From Mycobacterium sp. MFM001 (lineage in GTDB: Bacteria; Actinomycetota; Actinomycetes; Mycobacteriales; Mycobacteriaceae), in NCBI RefSeq assembly GCF_003402475.1, contig NZ_BFAB01000013.1, positions 1-64,000 of the forward strand: a stretch of 64,000 nt of DNA, read 5' to 3'. This document shows positions 8,182 through 16,112 of the stretch, one piece after another (position 1 is the stretch's first letter; each line of letters opens with the position of its first letter). The translations under genes were made by a program, and so were the position numbers. The notes under the pieces were generated by a model. It saw only the letters and a list, made by a program, of their open reading frames with translations. It was not told where the DNA came from and ran no database searches.

Positions 8182-8993
8182 CTAGCCAAAAGCACGCGCC
8201 ACGGCCCTACTACGTGCCTGTCGGCAACGAGGAGCATGTGTTCAAAGCGGCGTTCCGGCAAGGGTTGTCGGTGGTGCTCAAGGGCCCCACCGGTTGCGGG
8301 AAGACCCGCTTCGTGGAGGCAATGGCCTACGACCTGAACCGGCCGCTCATCACCGTGGCGTGCCATGACGACTTGACGACGGCCGACTTGGTGGGCCGAT
8401 TTCTGCTGCGCGGCGGCGAAACCGAGTGGGTCGACGGGCCGTTGACGCGCGCGGTACGTGAGGGTGCCATCTGCTACCTCGACGAGGTGGTGGAGGCCCG
8501 CCAGGACACCACAGTGGTGCTGCACCCGCTGGCCGACCACCGCCGCCAGCTTCCCATAGAGCGGCTGGGGACGACGCTGGATGCGGCGCCCGGCTTCTGC
8601 CTGGTGGTCTCCTATAACCCGGGATACCAAAGCGTTTTGAAGGATCTCAAAGACTCCACACGCCAACGCATGGTGGCCATCGAGTTCGGATTTCCCACAC
8701 CGGACGTCGAGGAGAAAATCGTTGCCTGCGAGGCGGGCGTCGATCACGAGACCGCAGTTGAGCTGGTGCGGTTCGGGCAGGCGATTAGGCGACTGGACAC
8801 CGCGGGACTGCGCGAGGTGGCCTCGACCCGGGTGCTGATCGCCGCCGGGCGATTGATCGCCGAGGGACTGAGCGCACGCGAAGCGGCCCGGGCGGCCATC
8901 GCGGGGCCGCTCACCGACGACGCCGCAGTGACCAGCGGCCTGGACAAGATGATCGACGTGTATCTGCCCGGGCAAGGCGGACACGATGATTGA
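8178..8993 (+). CDS. NorQ/CbbQ-like MoxR-class AAA+ ATPase
   Basis: The 271-residue protein has Walker A GPTGCGKT (residues 36-43), Walker B ICYLDEV, and the short compact AAA+ core of the NorQ/CbbQ branch of MoxR ATPases. These hexameric ATPases pair with VWA partners to insert metal into, or reactivate, specific enzymes. The ATG overlaps the norD-like stop (ATGA). Candidate clients in the same transcription unit are the P450, the AveC-like membrane protein or an enzyme encoded elsewhere. Start choice is firm because residues before this ATG would be read out of the norD reading frame and show no fold. Confidence 0.85.
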   Translation: MTSQKHAPRPYYVPVGNEEHVFKAAFRQGLSVVLKGPTGCGKTRFVEAMAYDLNRPLITVACHDDLTTADLVGRFLLRGGETEWVDGPLTRAVREGAICYLDEVVEARQDTTVVLHPLADHRRQLPIERLGTTLDAAPGFCLVVSYNPGYQSVLKDLKDSTRQRMVAIEFGFPTPDVEEKIVACEAGVDHETAVELVRFGQAIRRLDTAGLREVASTRVLIAAGRLIAEGLSAREAARAAIAGPLTDDAAVTSGLDKMIDVYLPGQGGHDD

Positions 8994-9021
8994 CGACCGG
9001 ACGCCAGCCGCGCTAGGGTCT

Positions 9022-9037
9022 GAACAAATTTTAGGTT
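9022..9037. promoter_or_regulatory. Operator-like motif GAACA-N7-GGTT, copy 4
   Basis: GAACA-AATTTTA-GGTT lies in the 88-base gap between norQ-like and the solute-binding-protein gene, 44 bases before the ATG at 9082. TAGGTT within it fits a mycobacterial TAnnnT -10 element. This implies a second promoter that drives the genes from 9082 to at least 13518. Confidence 0.55.
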
Positions 9038-9081
9038 CCACTGTGGGACGGCGGCCGTAGCGCTGCACCAATGGAGGTGAG

Positions 9082-10194
9082 ATGTCCTACGAGAGCACCG
9101 CAGAGCCGATCAAGATCGGCTACCTGATGGACTTCCGGCTGCCCGAAGGGTTTCCGAAGACATATTTCGAAGACCTCACGCAGCCCTTCGATTTGGTCTT
9201 CAAGCAAGCCGCCGAACAAGGCCTGCTCGACCGGCCCATCGAGATCATCTACCGCGAGGTGGAAGGTCTGCCGAAGGGATCGGTCAAGGCGGTTATCGAC
9301 GCCTATGGCGAACTGTGCGACGAGGGATGCCTGGCCGTCTTCGGTCCGAACATCACCGACAACGTGGTCCCTACCCGGGAGGCCATCGAGGAACGCTTCA
9401 AGGTGCCGGCGATCAGCGTCACCGGATCCGATGCTGCGCTGGGGGAGTGGGTCTTCTCGTTCCCGATGGGATCGCTGACCGACGAGCCGATCTTCTGGTC
9501 GGACCTGCTGGCCAAGGGCGGGCACACCGAGGTGGGCGTTCTCGTCGAACAATCGCTGGTGGGCAAGACCTATCTGGAGAACTTCCGTAAAGCCTGCCAG
9601 CGCAAAGGTATTCGCATCGTTGCCGAGGCAGCCATCGCGCAGACGGCCCAGGACGTAAGCGAGGCAGTCCGAACAGTTCACGACGCCAAGCCCAGCGCGC
9701 TGGTGCACTGCGGCTTTGGGTTCGGGATTGTCTTCATCAACCCGGCACTCGAGGCGCTGGACTGGAATCCGCCCCGATTCACCAGCACCGCGTTCCAGAA
9801 CGCCTGGCTCAACCCGATCATGTGGAACGGGTTCATGGGCTGGACCGGCGTGGACCAGTACGACGAGGGCAACATGGTCGGGCAGAAGTTCCTCGACGAA
9901 TACCACGAGGCGTACGGGCGGCGCCCGGAATGGTGTGTGCCCGTTGTCAACCGCGATGTCGCGATGACATTGGTGCGCGCATTGAGCGACGCGCATCCGT
10001 TGAGCCCGCGCGGGGTCAAGGAAGCCCTCGAGCGGGTGAAGATGATGCCTGCCGCCTCCGGCGCACCAGGCACCCGGGTGTCGTTCGGGAACTGGACCCG
10101 TCGCGCCTGGATGGGCGCCGGTTACCTGGTGGCGCGCAAGCTCGATCCCGACGGCGTCAACTCCCATCTCGTCGACCGCTTCGGAGAGGAATAA
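9082..10194 (+). CDS. Solute-binding-protein-fold (leucine-binding type) protein without signal peptide
   Basis: The 370-residue protein starts IKIGYLMDF and continues with the two-lobed Peripla_BP_6 pattern known from branched-chain amino acid binding proteins (AVFGPNITDNVVPTREAIEE, VGVLVEQSLVGKTYLENF). It lacks any N-terminal signal peptide or lipobox, so it is predicted to be cytosolic, and no ABC permease or ATPase lies nearby. It may act as an intracellular ligand sensor or carrier, or represent an AmiC-type receptor; this is inference. GGAGG precedes the ATG. The AveC-like gene follows after three bases, so the two should be coexpressed. Confidence 0.75.
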   Translation: MSYESTAEPIKIGYLMDFRLPEGFPKTYFEDLTQPFDLVFKQAAEQGLLDRPIEIIYREVEGLPKGSVKAVIDAYGELCDEGCLAVFGPNITDNVVPTREAIEERFKVPAISVTGSDAALGEWVFSFPMGSLTDEPIFWSDLLAKGGHTEVGVLVEQSLVGKTYLENFRKACQRKGIRIVAEAAIAQTAQDVSEAVRTVHDAKPSALVHCGFGFGIVFINPALEALDWNPPRFTSTAFQNAWLNPIMWNGFMGWTGVDQYDEGNMVGQKFLDEYHEAYGRRPEWCVPVVNRDVAMTLVRALSDAHPLSPRGVKEALERVKMMPAASGAPGTRVSFGNWTRRAWMGAGYLVARKLDPDGVNSHLVDRFGEE

Positions 10195-10197
10195 CTG

Positions 10198-11322
10198 ATG
10201 ACCGCCGAGCAGACAGCGCCGTCCGCCGCAGCACCGACAGCCGAGCCCAGACGAGGATCGCCCTGGACCTGGGTATGGGTAGTAGCCGCACTAAGCGTGC
10301 TCGGATTCCTTCTTGCCAATGCCCGCACGGGTTTGGAGTCCGACCGGGTTCGTAACCCGGATGTCACCGGGACACCGCGACCAGTGCCAGTGCTGTTCGG
10401 CTTCCAACACTGGCTCGGGGTACTAGAGGCGTTCACGGTCGTCGTGATGGCCCTCATCGCCGTCACCTACGTGGTGGCGTGGCGCCGACACCCGTATCAC
10501 CCGGTGTTGTTGATGGGCATCGTCACGACGCTGATCGTCTGGCAGGACCCCATCATGAACTGGGCGCCGTTCGCCGTTTACAACCCGCAGTTGCATCACC
10601 TGCCCGAGGATTGGCCACTGGTGTCACTGTCACCGACGGTCGAGCCGCTGCTGGTCCTGGGCTACATCATGTTCTACCTGGGGCCCTACTTCCCGGGCAT
10701 CTGGCTGCTGCGCCGGATCCAGGCGCGTCGGCCCGTCGATTCCTTCGTGTGGCGCCATCCCTTGATCAGCCTGGCGATCTGCATCCTCCCGTTCGGGATG
10801 GTGCTCGACGCGGCACTGGAGATCACCCTGGTTCAAACCGGGATGTACATCTATTCCCAGGTCCCGATCGGGTCGATCTTCGTCGGCCAGACCCACCAAT
10901 TCCCCTTCATCATCGAGATATTGGCGGTCAACTTCGTGATGGTGCCGGCCGGGGTGCTACTCTACCGCGACGACACCGGCCGCACCGTGGCCGAGAAATT
11001 GGCGCAGCGGGCGAAAATCTTCGCCAGCCGTCCTACCCTCGGCATGTTCGTGGTGATGCTGGTCCTGATCAACGTCGGCTACTTCTGCTACGGCGGTACG
11101 TTCGCCCTGGTGAAAATGGCGCACCTGTCACGTACCGTCGCCTGCCCGTGGCCGTACCCTGAAGCCAAAATCTATGACCCACAAGGCTTCTACGAGAAGG
11201 AGGGCCAGCCCGGTCCGTACTCGGTGGGCATCTGGTCGACCTGGTTGAGCGGTCAACCCAACGGACGCCCGAACGTCGAGCCACCGGCCGACGGCGGACG
11301 GTGTGGACCGGGCAATGGGTGA
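10198..11322 (+). CDS. AveC-like (spirocyclase family) integral membrane protein
   Basis: The 374-residue protein has about seven hydrophobic segments, starting near residues 23-41, 68-92, 100-116, 140-166, 186-206, 229-249 and 273-292. Conserved polar motifs between them include WQDPIMNW and GQTHQFPF. It resembles the mycobacterial proteins annotated as spirocyclase AveC family; Streptomyces AveC acts in avermectin spiroketal formation, but the activity of mycobacterial members is not established. It probably sits in the plasma membrane and acts on a lipophilic intermediate together with the adjacent SDR and P450. A GGAGAGGA ribosome site precedes the ATG. Confidence 0.7.
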   Translation: MTAEQTAPSAAAPTAEPRRGSPWTWVWVVAALSVLGFLLANARTGLESDRVRNPDVTGTPRPVPVLFGFQHWLGVLEAFTVVVMALIAVTYVVAWRRHPYHPVLLMGIVTTLIVWQDPIMNWAPFAVYNPQLHHLPEDWPLVSLSPTVEPLLVLGYIMFYLGPYFPGIWLLRRIQARRPVDSFVWRHPLISLAICILPFGMVLDAALEITLVQTGMYIYSQVPIGSIFVGQTHQFPFIIEILAVNFVMVPAGVLLYRDDTGRTVAEKLAQRAKIFASRPTLGMFVVMLVLINVGYFCYGGTFALVKMAHLSRTVACPWPYPEAKIYDPQGFYEKEGQPGPYSVGIWSTWLSGQPNGRPNVEPPADGGRCGPGNG

Positions 11323-12298
11323 TCCGCGCAGCGTCGTCATCACCGGTGCATCGCGCGGCCTGGGGTTCGCATCGGCCGTGCGCTTGTATCGCGAGGGATG
11401 GCGCGTAGTCGCGACGATGCGGACACCCGATGTGGGGCTTCCGCTTCTGCGAGAGGCGACAGGGGCGGTCGACGACCGGTTGATCGGCGTGCAGTTGGAC
11501 TTGTTGGACAGCGCGTCGATTACCGCTGCGGCCAAGGCGATTGAAGAGGCCGTCGGGGCGCCCTACGCGCTTGTGCACAACGCCGGGATCTCCGCCGCCG
11601 GGATGGTGGAGGAGACTGATATGGCGTCGTGGCAGAGGCTATTCGCCACCAGCGTTCTGGGCCCCGTCGCGTTGACTCAGGCTCTGCTTCCGGCGATGCG
11701 GGTGGCGGGCGAGGGACGCATCGTGCTGGTATCCAGCGCGGCCGGGGTACGCGGTCAGCCTGCCACCGCGCCGTATTCGGCGGCCAAGGGAGCATTGGAG
11801 CGCTGGGGTGAGTCGATGGCGTGCGAGATCGCGCCGTTCGGGCTCGGTGTCACGGTCTTGGTGGCCGGCACCTATGACACCGAGATCATCACCGACGCGG
11901 GCACCACCGACGACCGCGACTTAGCCGGCCCGTACGCCCGGCTGCACCACACGATGAACACCCGCGGACGGTTCGCTATGCGTCTTGCCAGACCACCGGA
12001 GCGGTTCAGCGACGGCCTGCTCAAGGCACTGGACGACCGGGCGCCGTTCCGTCGCCGCGGTGTCGGCCCGGATGCCTCGATGCTGTTGGCTCTCAACAGG
12101 ATTCTCCCGTCGTCAGGCATGCATCACTTGTCGCGGATCGTGCTCGGCATACCCAGGCAGGGATCAATGCGAGGCGGGGCATGGCCGTTGACGACGGCCC
12201 AAAAGGGGATGGTGTTCGCGACGCGTGTTATTCCGGCGCCGGTGATGCAACGCCTGGCGTCGTTGGCGGCCAAGCGCCGCAAGGGAACTGAAGGGTAA
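11303..12298 (+). CDS. SDR family oxidoreductase
   Basis: The protein of about 331 residues has TGASRGLG near its N-terminus, an NAGIS segment, and catalytic VSSAAG...YSAAKGALE. The region after the core is extended by about 80 residues, longer than classical SDRs, as in many mycobacterial SDRs tied to lipid metabolism. It overlaps the end of the AveC-like gene by about 20 bases with a GTG start at 11303, or 8 bases with the ATG at 11315. GGCGGA before the GTG favours the former slightly. The P450 starts two bases after its stop, so a P450-alcohol-ketone oxidation sequence is plausible. Confidence 0.8.
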   Translation: MDRAMGDPRSVVITGASRGLGFASAVRLYREGWRVVATMRTPDVGLPLLREATGAVDDRLIGVQLDLLDSASITAAAKAIEEAVGAPYALVHNAGISAAGMVEETDMASWQRLFATSVLGPVALTQALLPAMRVAGEGRIVLVSSAAGVRGQPATAPYSAAKGALERWGESMACEIAPFGLGVTVLVAGTYDTEIITDAGTTDDRDLAGPYARLHHTMNTRGRFAMRLARPPERFSDGLLKALDDRAPFRRRGVGPDASMLLALNRILPSSGMHHLSRIVLGIPRQGSMRGGAWPLTTAQKGMVFATRVIPAPVMQRLASLAAKRRKGTEG

Positions 12299-12300
12299 CA

Positions 12301-13518
12301 ATGGAGCAGCTTTTCGACGACCTGGAAGACTTCGGCGCCTTCGACGACGCGATATCCGGTGATGTGCGTGACCCCTACACCGAATTGGCGCGGCTGCGCC
12401 GCGAGGAGCCGGTGCAGCGACTCGAGACGTCGGGAGCGTTGCCGCACGAGGAATCGCTGCCGATGTTCATCGTGTATCGCCACGAGGATATCCAGGCGAT
12501 GCTGCGCGACAACGAGACGTTCTCGTCGGCGGCCGTCATCGCGGCGTTCGGCCCTGTGCTAGGTGAAGGCGTCATGCTCGGGATGGACGAGCCCATCCAT
12601 GGCCGGCTGCGGTCGCTCGTGTCAAAGGCGTTCTCGCAGAAGTCATTGGCGCGTTGGCAGGACGAGTTGGTCGGCCGGGTGGCCAATAGCCTGATCGACA
12701 ACTTTGCGGCCAACGGCAAGGCGGATCTGGTCAAGGAATTCACCTTCGACTACCCGAGCCAGGTCATCGCGGGACTGCTGGGTCTGCCGGAAAAGGACTA
12801 CCCACAGTTCCAGCGGTGGTCGATTTCGCTGCTGAGTTGGCTGATGAACCCGGAACGGGGGCTCGCGGCCTCGGCCGCCCTGTGCGACTACTTCGCGCCG
12901 ATACTCGAGGCCCGGCGGGCCGAGCCGCGCGACGACCTGATCAGCGCGCTCGCTGCGGCCGAGATCGACGGACAGAAGCTCGCGGACGAGGAGATCTTCT
13001 CGTTCCTTCGACTGCTGCTGCCCGCCGGCGTCGAGACGACCTATCGGGCGCTGGGCAGCCTGCTTTTGGCGCTGCTGTCCGACCCGGCACAGTTGGATGC
13101 CATCCGCGCGGATCGGTCGCTGCTGCCGCAGGCGATCGAGGAGGGTGTGCGGTGGGAATCACCGTTGCTGACCATTACCCGGGTGGCGACTCGCGACACC
13201 GAACTCGGCGGCGTGGCGATCCCGGCCGGTGCGACAGTGATGCCGATGCTCGGTTCGGCGAACCGGCAAGAGGATCGCTACCCCGATCCGGACAAGTTCG
13301 ACATCCACCGAGAGGCCCGGGCGCACCTGGGCTGGGGCCACGGTGTGCACGTGTGCCTCGGAATGCATCTGGCACGGCTCGAAATGCGCACGGCCATCAA
13401 CCTTTTACTCGATCGGCTGCCGAATCTCCGACTAGACCCGGACGCTGATGACCCGCACATCCGCGGCCAGGTTTTCCGATCGCCGACGTCGGTCCCTGTT
13501 CTCTTCGACCCCCAATAG
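12301..13518 (+). CDS. Cytochrome P450
   Basis: The 405-residue product has the I-helix oxygen-activation motif AGVETT, the K-helix EGVR (ExxR), and the haem-thiolate loop WGHGVHVCLG with the Cys ligand. Trp replaces the usual Phe at the start of that loop. It should be a soluble class I P450 that hydroxylates a hydrophobic substrate with electrons from a ferredoxin, although no ferredoxin is encoded nearby. It is clearly paralogous to the second P450 at 55126-56331: the C-termini (DDPHIRGQVFRSPT versus DDPHIFGQPFRSPT) and helix regions agree closely. It is the last gene of the unit beginning at 9082. Confidence 0.9.
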   Translation: MEQLFDDLEDFGAFDDAISGDVRDPYTELARLRREEPVQRLETSGALPHEESLPMFIVYRHEDIQAMLRDNETFSSAAVIAAFGPVLGEGVMLGMDEPIHGRLRSLVSKAFSQKSLARWQDELVGRVANSLIDNFAANGKADLVKEFTFDYPSQVIAGLLGLPEKDYPQFQRWSISLLSWLMNPERGLAASAALCDYFAPILEARRAEPRDDLISALAAAEIDGQKLADEEIFSFLRLLLPAGVETTYRALGSLLLALLSDPAQLDAIRADRSLLPQAIEEGVRWESPLLTITRVATRDTELGGVAIPAGATVMPMLGSANRQEDRYPDPDKFDIHREARAHLGWGHGVHVCLGMHLARLEMRTAINLLLDRLPNLRLDPDADDPHIRGQVFRSPTSVPVLFDPQ

Positions 13519-13610
13519 TCGGCCCCGCAAAGGCCGCACCTTGCCAATCGGTTAGTTTCCAGTAAGGCTCTCTGTAGGGCCCTCTGACGAGTGAGAAGAG
13601 AGTGACAGAC

Positions 13611-15095
13611 ATGACTGAGGCTGTAAAGGTCCGCTTCGAGTCCAAGATGATGATCGACGGCAAGCTCGTCGACGGCCAGGCCGGCACGTTCACCAACATC
13701 AATCCGGCGACCGAAGAGTCGATCGGCGAGGTGGCCGATGCGTCGAAGGAGGACATGCACCGGGCCATCGACGCCGCCCGGCGGGCTTTCGACGAGAGCG
13801 ATTGGTCGACCAACCGCGAGCTGCGCAAGCGCTGCCTGTTGCAGCTGCACGACGCGATCGAAGATGAGAAGGAAGAACTGCGGGAGGAACTCATCCTCGA
13901 AGTTGGCTCTCCCCGGGCGATCACGTTCGGCCCGCAGCTGGACGCCCCGCTGGCCGACGGCCTGAAGTATCCCGCCAGGCTGATCGACGAGTACGCCTGG
14001 GAAACCGACCTCGGCGACAGGGTTATCAGCCTCACCGGCACCAACACGTCCATCAAGGTCTGGCGGGAGCCGGTCGGCGTCGTGGGCGCGATCGTGCCGT
14101 GGAACTTCCCGTTCGAGGTCACCCTCAACAAGCTCGGCCAGGCACTGGGAACCGGCAACACCGTGGTGCTCAAGCCCGCGCCCAACACCCCGTTCAACGC
14201 CACCCGGCTGGGCCGGTTGATCGCCGAAAAGACCGACATTCCGGCGGGTGTCGTCAACGTCGTCACCGCCTCGGATCACTTTGTGGGCGAAGAACTCACG
14301 CTGTCGCCAAAAGTTGACCTGATTTCGTTCACCGGGTCCACCGTGGTCGGCCAGCGGATCATGGAAAAGGGCGCCGCGACCATGAAGCGGTTGTTCCTCG
14401 AGCTCGGCGGCAAGTCGGCCACGATTGTCTTGGAGGACGCCGACTTCGGGCTGGCGTGCGCAATTGGCATCGCGCCATGCATGCACGCCGGGCAGGGTTG
14501 CGCCAACCCCACCCGGATGCTGCTGCCACAGTCCCGCTACGACGAGGGCGTGGAGATCCTCAAAGGCATCTACGAGAACGTCACGTGTGGCGACCCGCAG
14601 GATCCGGGAACCCTCTGTGGTCCGGTGATCTCGGAAAAGCAGCGCGACCGCGTGATGGGCTACATTCGCAAGGGCGTCGAAGAGGGCGCCACGGCCCTGG
14701 TAGGCGGCCCTGACGCACCGACCGGCTTCGACAAGGGATACTTTGTCCGCCCAACACTTTTCACCGATGTCGACAATTCGATGACTATCGCCCAGGAAGA
14801 GATCTTCGGCCCGGTCCTCTCCGTCATTCCCTTCGACGACGAAGAGGACGCCATCCGGATCGCCAACGACAGCATGTACGGGTTGGCAGGCAACGTGATG
14901 TCGGGCTCGCTGGAACGTTCACTAGCGGTGGCGCGCAGGATCCGGGCCGGCTTCATCGGTGTCAACGGCGGCGCTCCCTACGGCGCCGACACGCCGTTCG
15001 GCGGATACAAGTACAGCGGGGTGGGCCGGCAGAACGGCGTCGCCGGGTTCGACCAGTACACCGAGATCAAGTCTGTGGGATACCCCGCGGGCTGA
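13611..15095 (+). CDS. NAD(P)-dependent aldehyde dehydrogenase
   Basis: The 494-residue protein carries the oxyanion-site PWNFP motif, the general-base motif LELGGKS (Glu about 264) and the nucleophile segment GQGCANPTR (Cys about 297), all intact. It oxidises an aldehyde to a carboxylic acid, probably the product of the P450 and SDR upstream. The ATG at 13611 is preceded by GAGAAGAG at good spacing; a GTG nine bases upstream overlaps that site and is less likely. The 92-base gap after the P450 contains no motif copy, so it may be cotranscribed or separately promoted. Confidence 0.9.
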   Translation: MTEAVKVRFESKMMIDGKLVDGQAGTFTNINPATEESIGEVADASKEDMHRAIDAARRAFDESDWSTNRELRKRCLLQLHDAIEDEKEELREELILEVGSPRAITFGPQLDAPLADGLKYPARLIDEYAWETDLGDRVISLTGTNTSIKVWREPVGVVGAIVPWNFPFEVTLNKLGQALGTGNTVVLKPAPNTPFNATRLGRLIAEKTDIPAGVVNVVTASDHFVGEELTLSPKVDLISFTGSTVVGQRIMEKGAATMKRLFLELGGKSATIVLEDADFGLACAIGIAPCMHAGQGCANPTRMLLPQSRYDEGVEILKGIYENVTCGDPQDPGTLCGPVISEKQRDRVMGYIRKGVEEGATALVGGPDAPTGFDKGYFVRPTLFTDVDNSMTIAQEEIFGPVLSVIPFDDEEDAIRIANDSMYGLAGNVMSGSLERSLAVARRIRAGFIGVNGGAPYGADTPFGGYKYSGVGRQNGVAGFDQYTEIKSVGYPAG

Positions 15096-15161
15096 GGGTT
15101 GTAGACGGATGGGGCTTCCGAAATCAGCTGTGGCGCCAGGACTTCGAGAACGACATAGGAA

Positions 15162-15815
15162 ATGACCGGAGAAGCGGCAGCCAAGTACGAACCGGTTTTC
15201 GCGGCTGTCGCGAACGAGCGACGCAAGGTAGCAAGCCTGCTTGACGGCCTCGACGACGCACAGCTGGGGACGCCGAGCCTCTGCGCAAGTTGGGACGTCA
15301 AGACGGTAGCCGCCCATATCGTCAGTACAGTCACCGACGGTACGTCGACATTTCTACGGCTTGCACTACGTCGTAGAAGCATGGCTCGCGCGATCGACGA
15401 GCTGGCGCGACGTGGTGCGCGATTGCCGGCTGCCCAAATCGCTGCCAACCTGCGTCGGTGCGCAGATCGCCAAATTAGTCCGCCGTTGTTCGGGCCCGTG
15501 GACCCGCTCGCGGACATCTTGGTCCATAGTGGTGACATCAGAATCCCACTCGGTCTGCCATTCGAGCCCGACCCGCAGTTAGCAGCGTTGGCAATGGATT
15601 TCCTGACGGGCACGTGGCCGTTTGGCTTCGTTCCATTAGGCCGACTGCGTGGAATCCGATTGCGTGCGACTGATGTTCCTCGAGTCTGGAGGAGCGGAGC
15701 AGAGATTCGTGGGCCAGTTTCGGCCTTGATGATGGCTGTCTGCGGACGTACCGCTCTGCTGAGCCTGCTCGACGGGCCCGGGTTGCCGCGATTATGTCAG
15801 CGGTTGTCTGGATGA
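15162..15815 (+). CDS. Maleylpyruvate-isomerase-family mycothiol-dependent enzyme (DinB/MDMPI fold)
   Basis: The 217-residue product shows the family signature CASWDVKTVAAHI near residues 43-55 and DILVHSGDIRIPLG in the middle, supplying the His and Asp residues that bind the metal in MDMPI proteins. Members use mycothiol for isomerisation, transfer or detoxification reactions in the cytosol. The substrate of this member is not known. It is followed by about 300 bases without a clear gene. Codon use is slightly less GC-rich than in the neighbouring aldehyde dehydrogenase gene. Confidence 0.7.
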   Translation: MTGEAAAKYEPVFAAVANERRKVASLLDGLDDAQLGTPSLCASWDVKTVAAHIVSTVTDGTSTFLRLALRRRSMARAIDELARRGARLPAAQIAANLRRCADRQISPPLFGPVDPLADILVHSGDIRIPLGLPFEPDPQLAALAMDFLTGTWPFGFVPLGRLRGIRLRATDVPRVWRSGAEIRGPVSALMMAVCGRTALLSLLDGPGLPRLCQRLSG

Positions 15816-16112
15816 GCGCTTGTATTTCGTGCGTTTCTCCTCGGCCGGTCCAATGCGCGCGAGCATGTGGCTTTCGGACGTGGCTCGCGCCCGGGCGCAC
15901 CGTTGGCTCGACCTGAAGGGCGAATCTCGCTCAACCGCATTGTCGACCGGATGTCCGACATCGCGATCTGAGAGGCGGCGCATTGCTCGCCGGACGCACG
16001 GCACTACACCTACGAAACCGACCTAGCAGATGCGCGGCCTGACCGAGCTGCATCTGGAATTCCATCAGATCCGGTGACCACCGCTCTTGCCGTATGCCTT
16101 ACAGTTACGTCG
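15816..16112. other. Gap without a recognisable gene
   Basis: Only short frames are present and none shows family motifs, a good ribosome site or consistent codon bias. No inverted repeat or operator-like motif was seen. It may hold the promoter for the phosphotransferase gene. Confidence 0.4.

Noticed and set aside
6493..8993. Nitric oxide reductase locus
   Set aside because: The NorD- and NorQ-like proteins are present, but no norB or norC homologue was found on either strand.
1902..9037. GGAAC sequences as ECF sigma-factor (SigE/SigH-type) -35 elements
   Set aside because: GGAAC followed by GTT would need about 16-18 bases between them; here the distance is about eight, so the pattern fits an operator better than such a promoter.
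13546..13564. Possible further copy of the TACTGTAA palindrome before the aldehyde dehydrogenase at 13611
   Set aside because: Only the right half (TTCCAGTA) resembles the motif; the left arm matches two of eight bases.
15820..16026. 68-residue frame in the gap before the phosphotransferase gene
   Set aside because: No ribosome site, no recognisable motif, and Arg/Ser/Thr-rich composition typical of an off-frame reading in GC-rich DNA.
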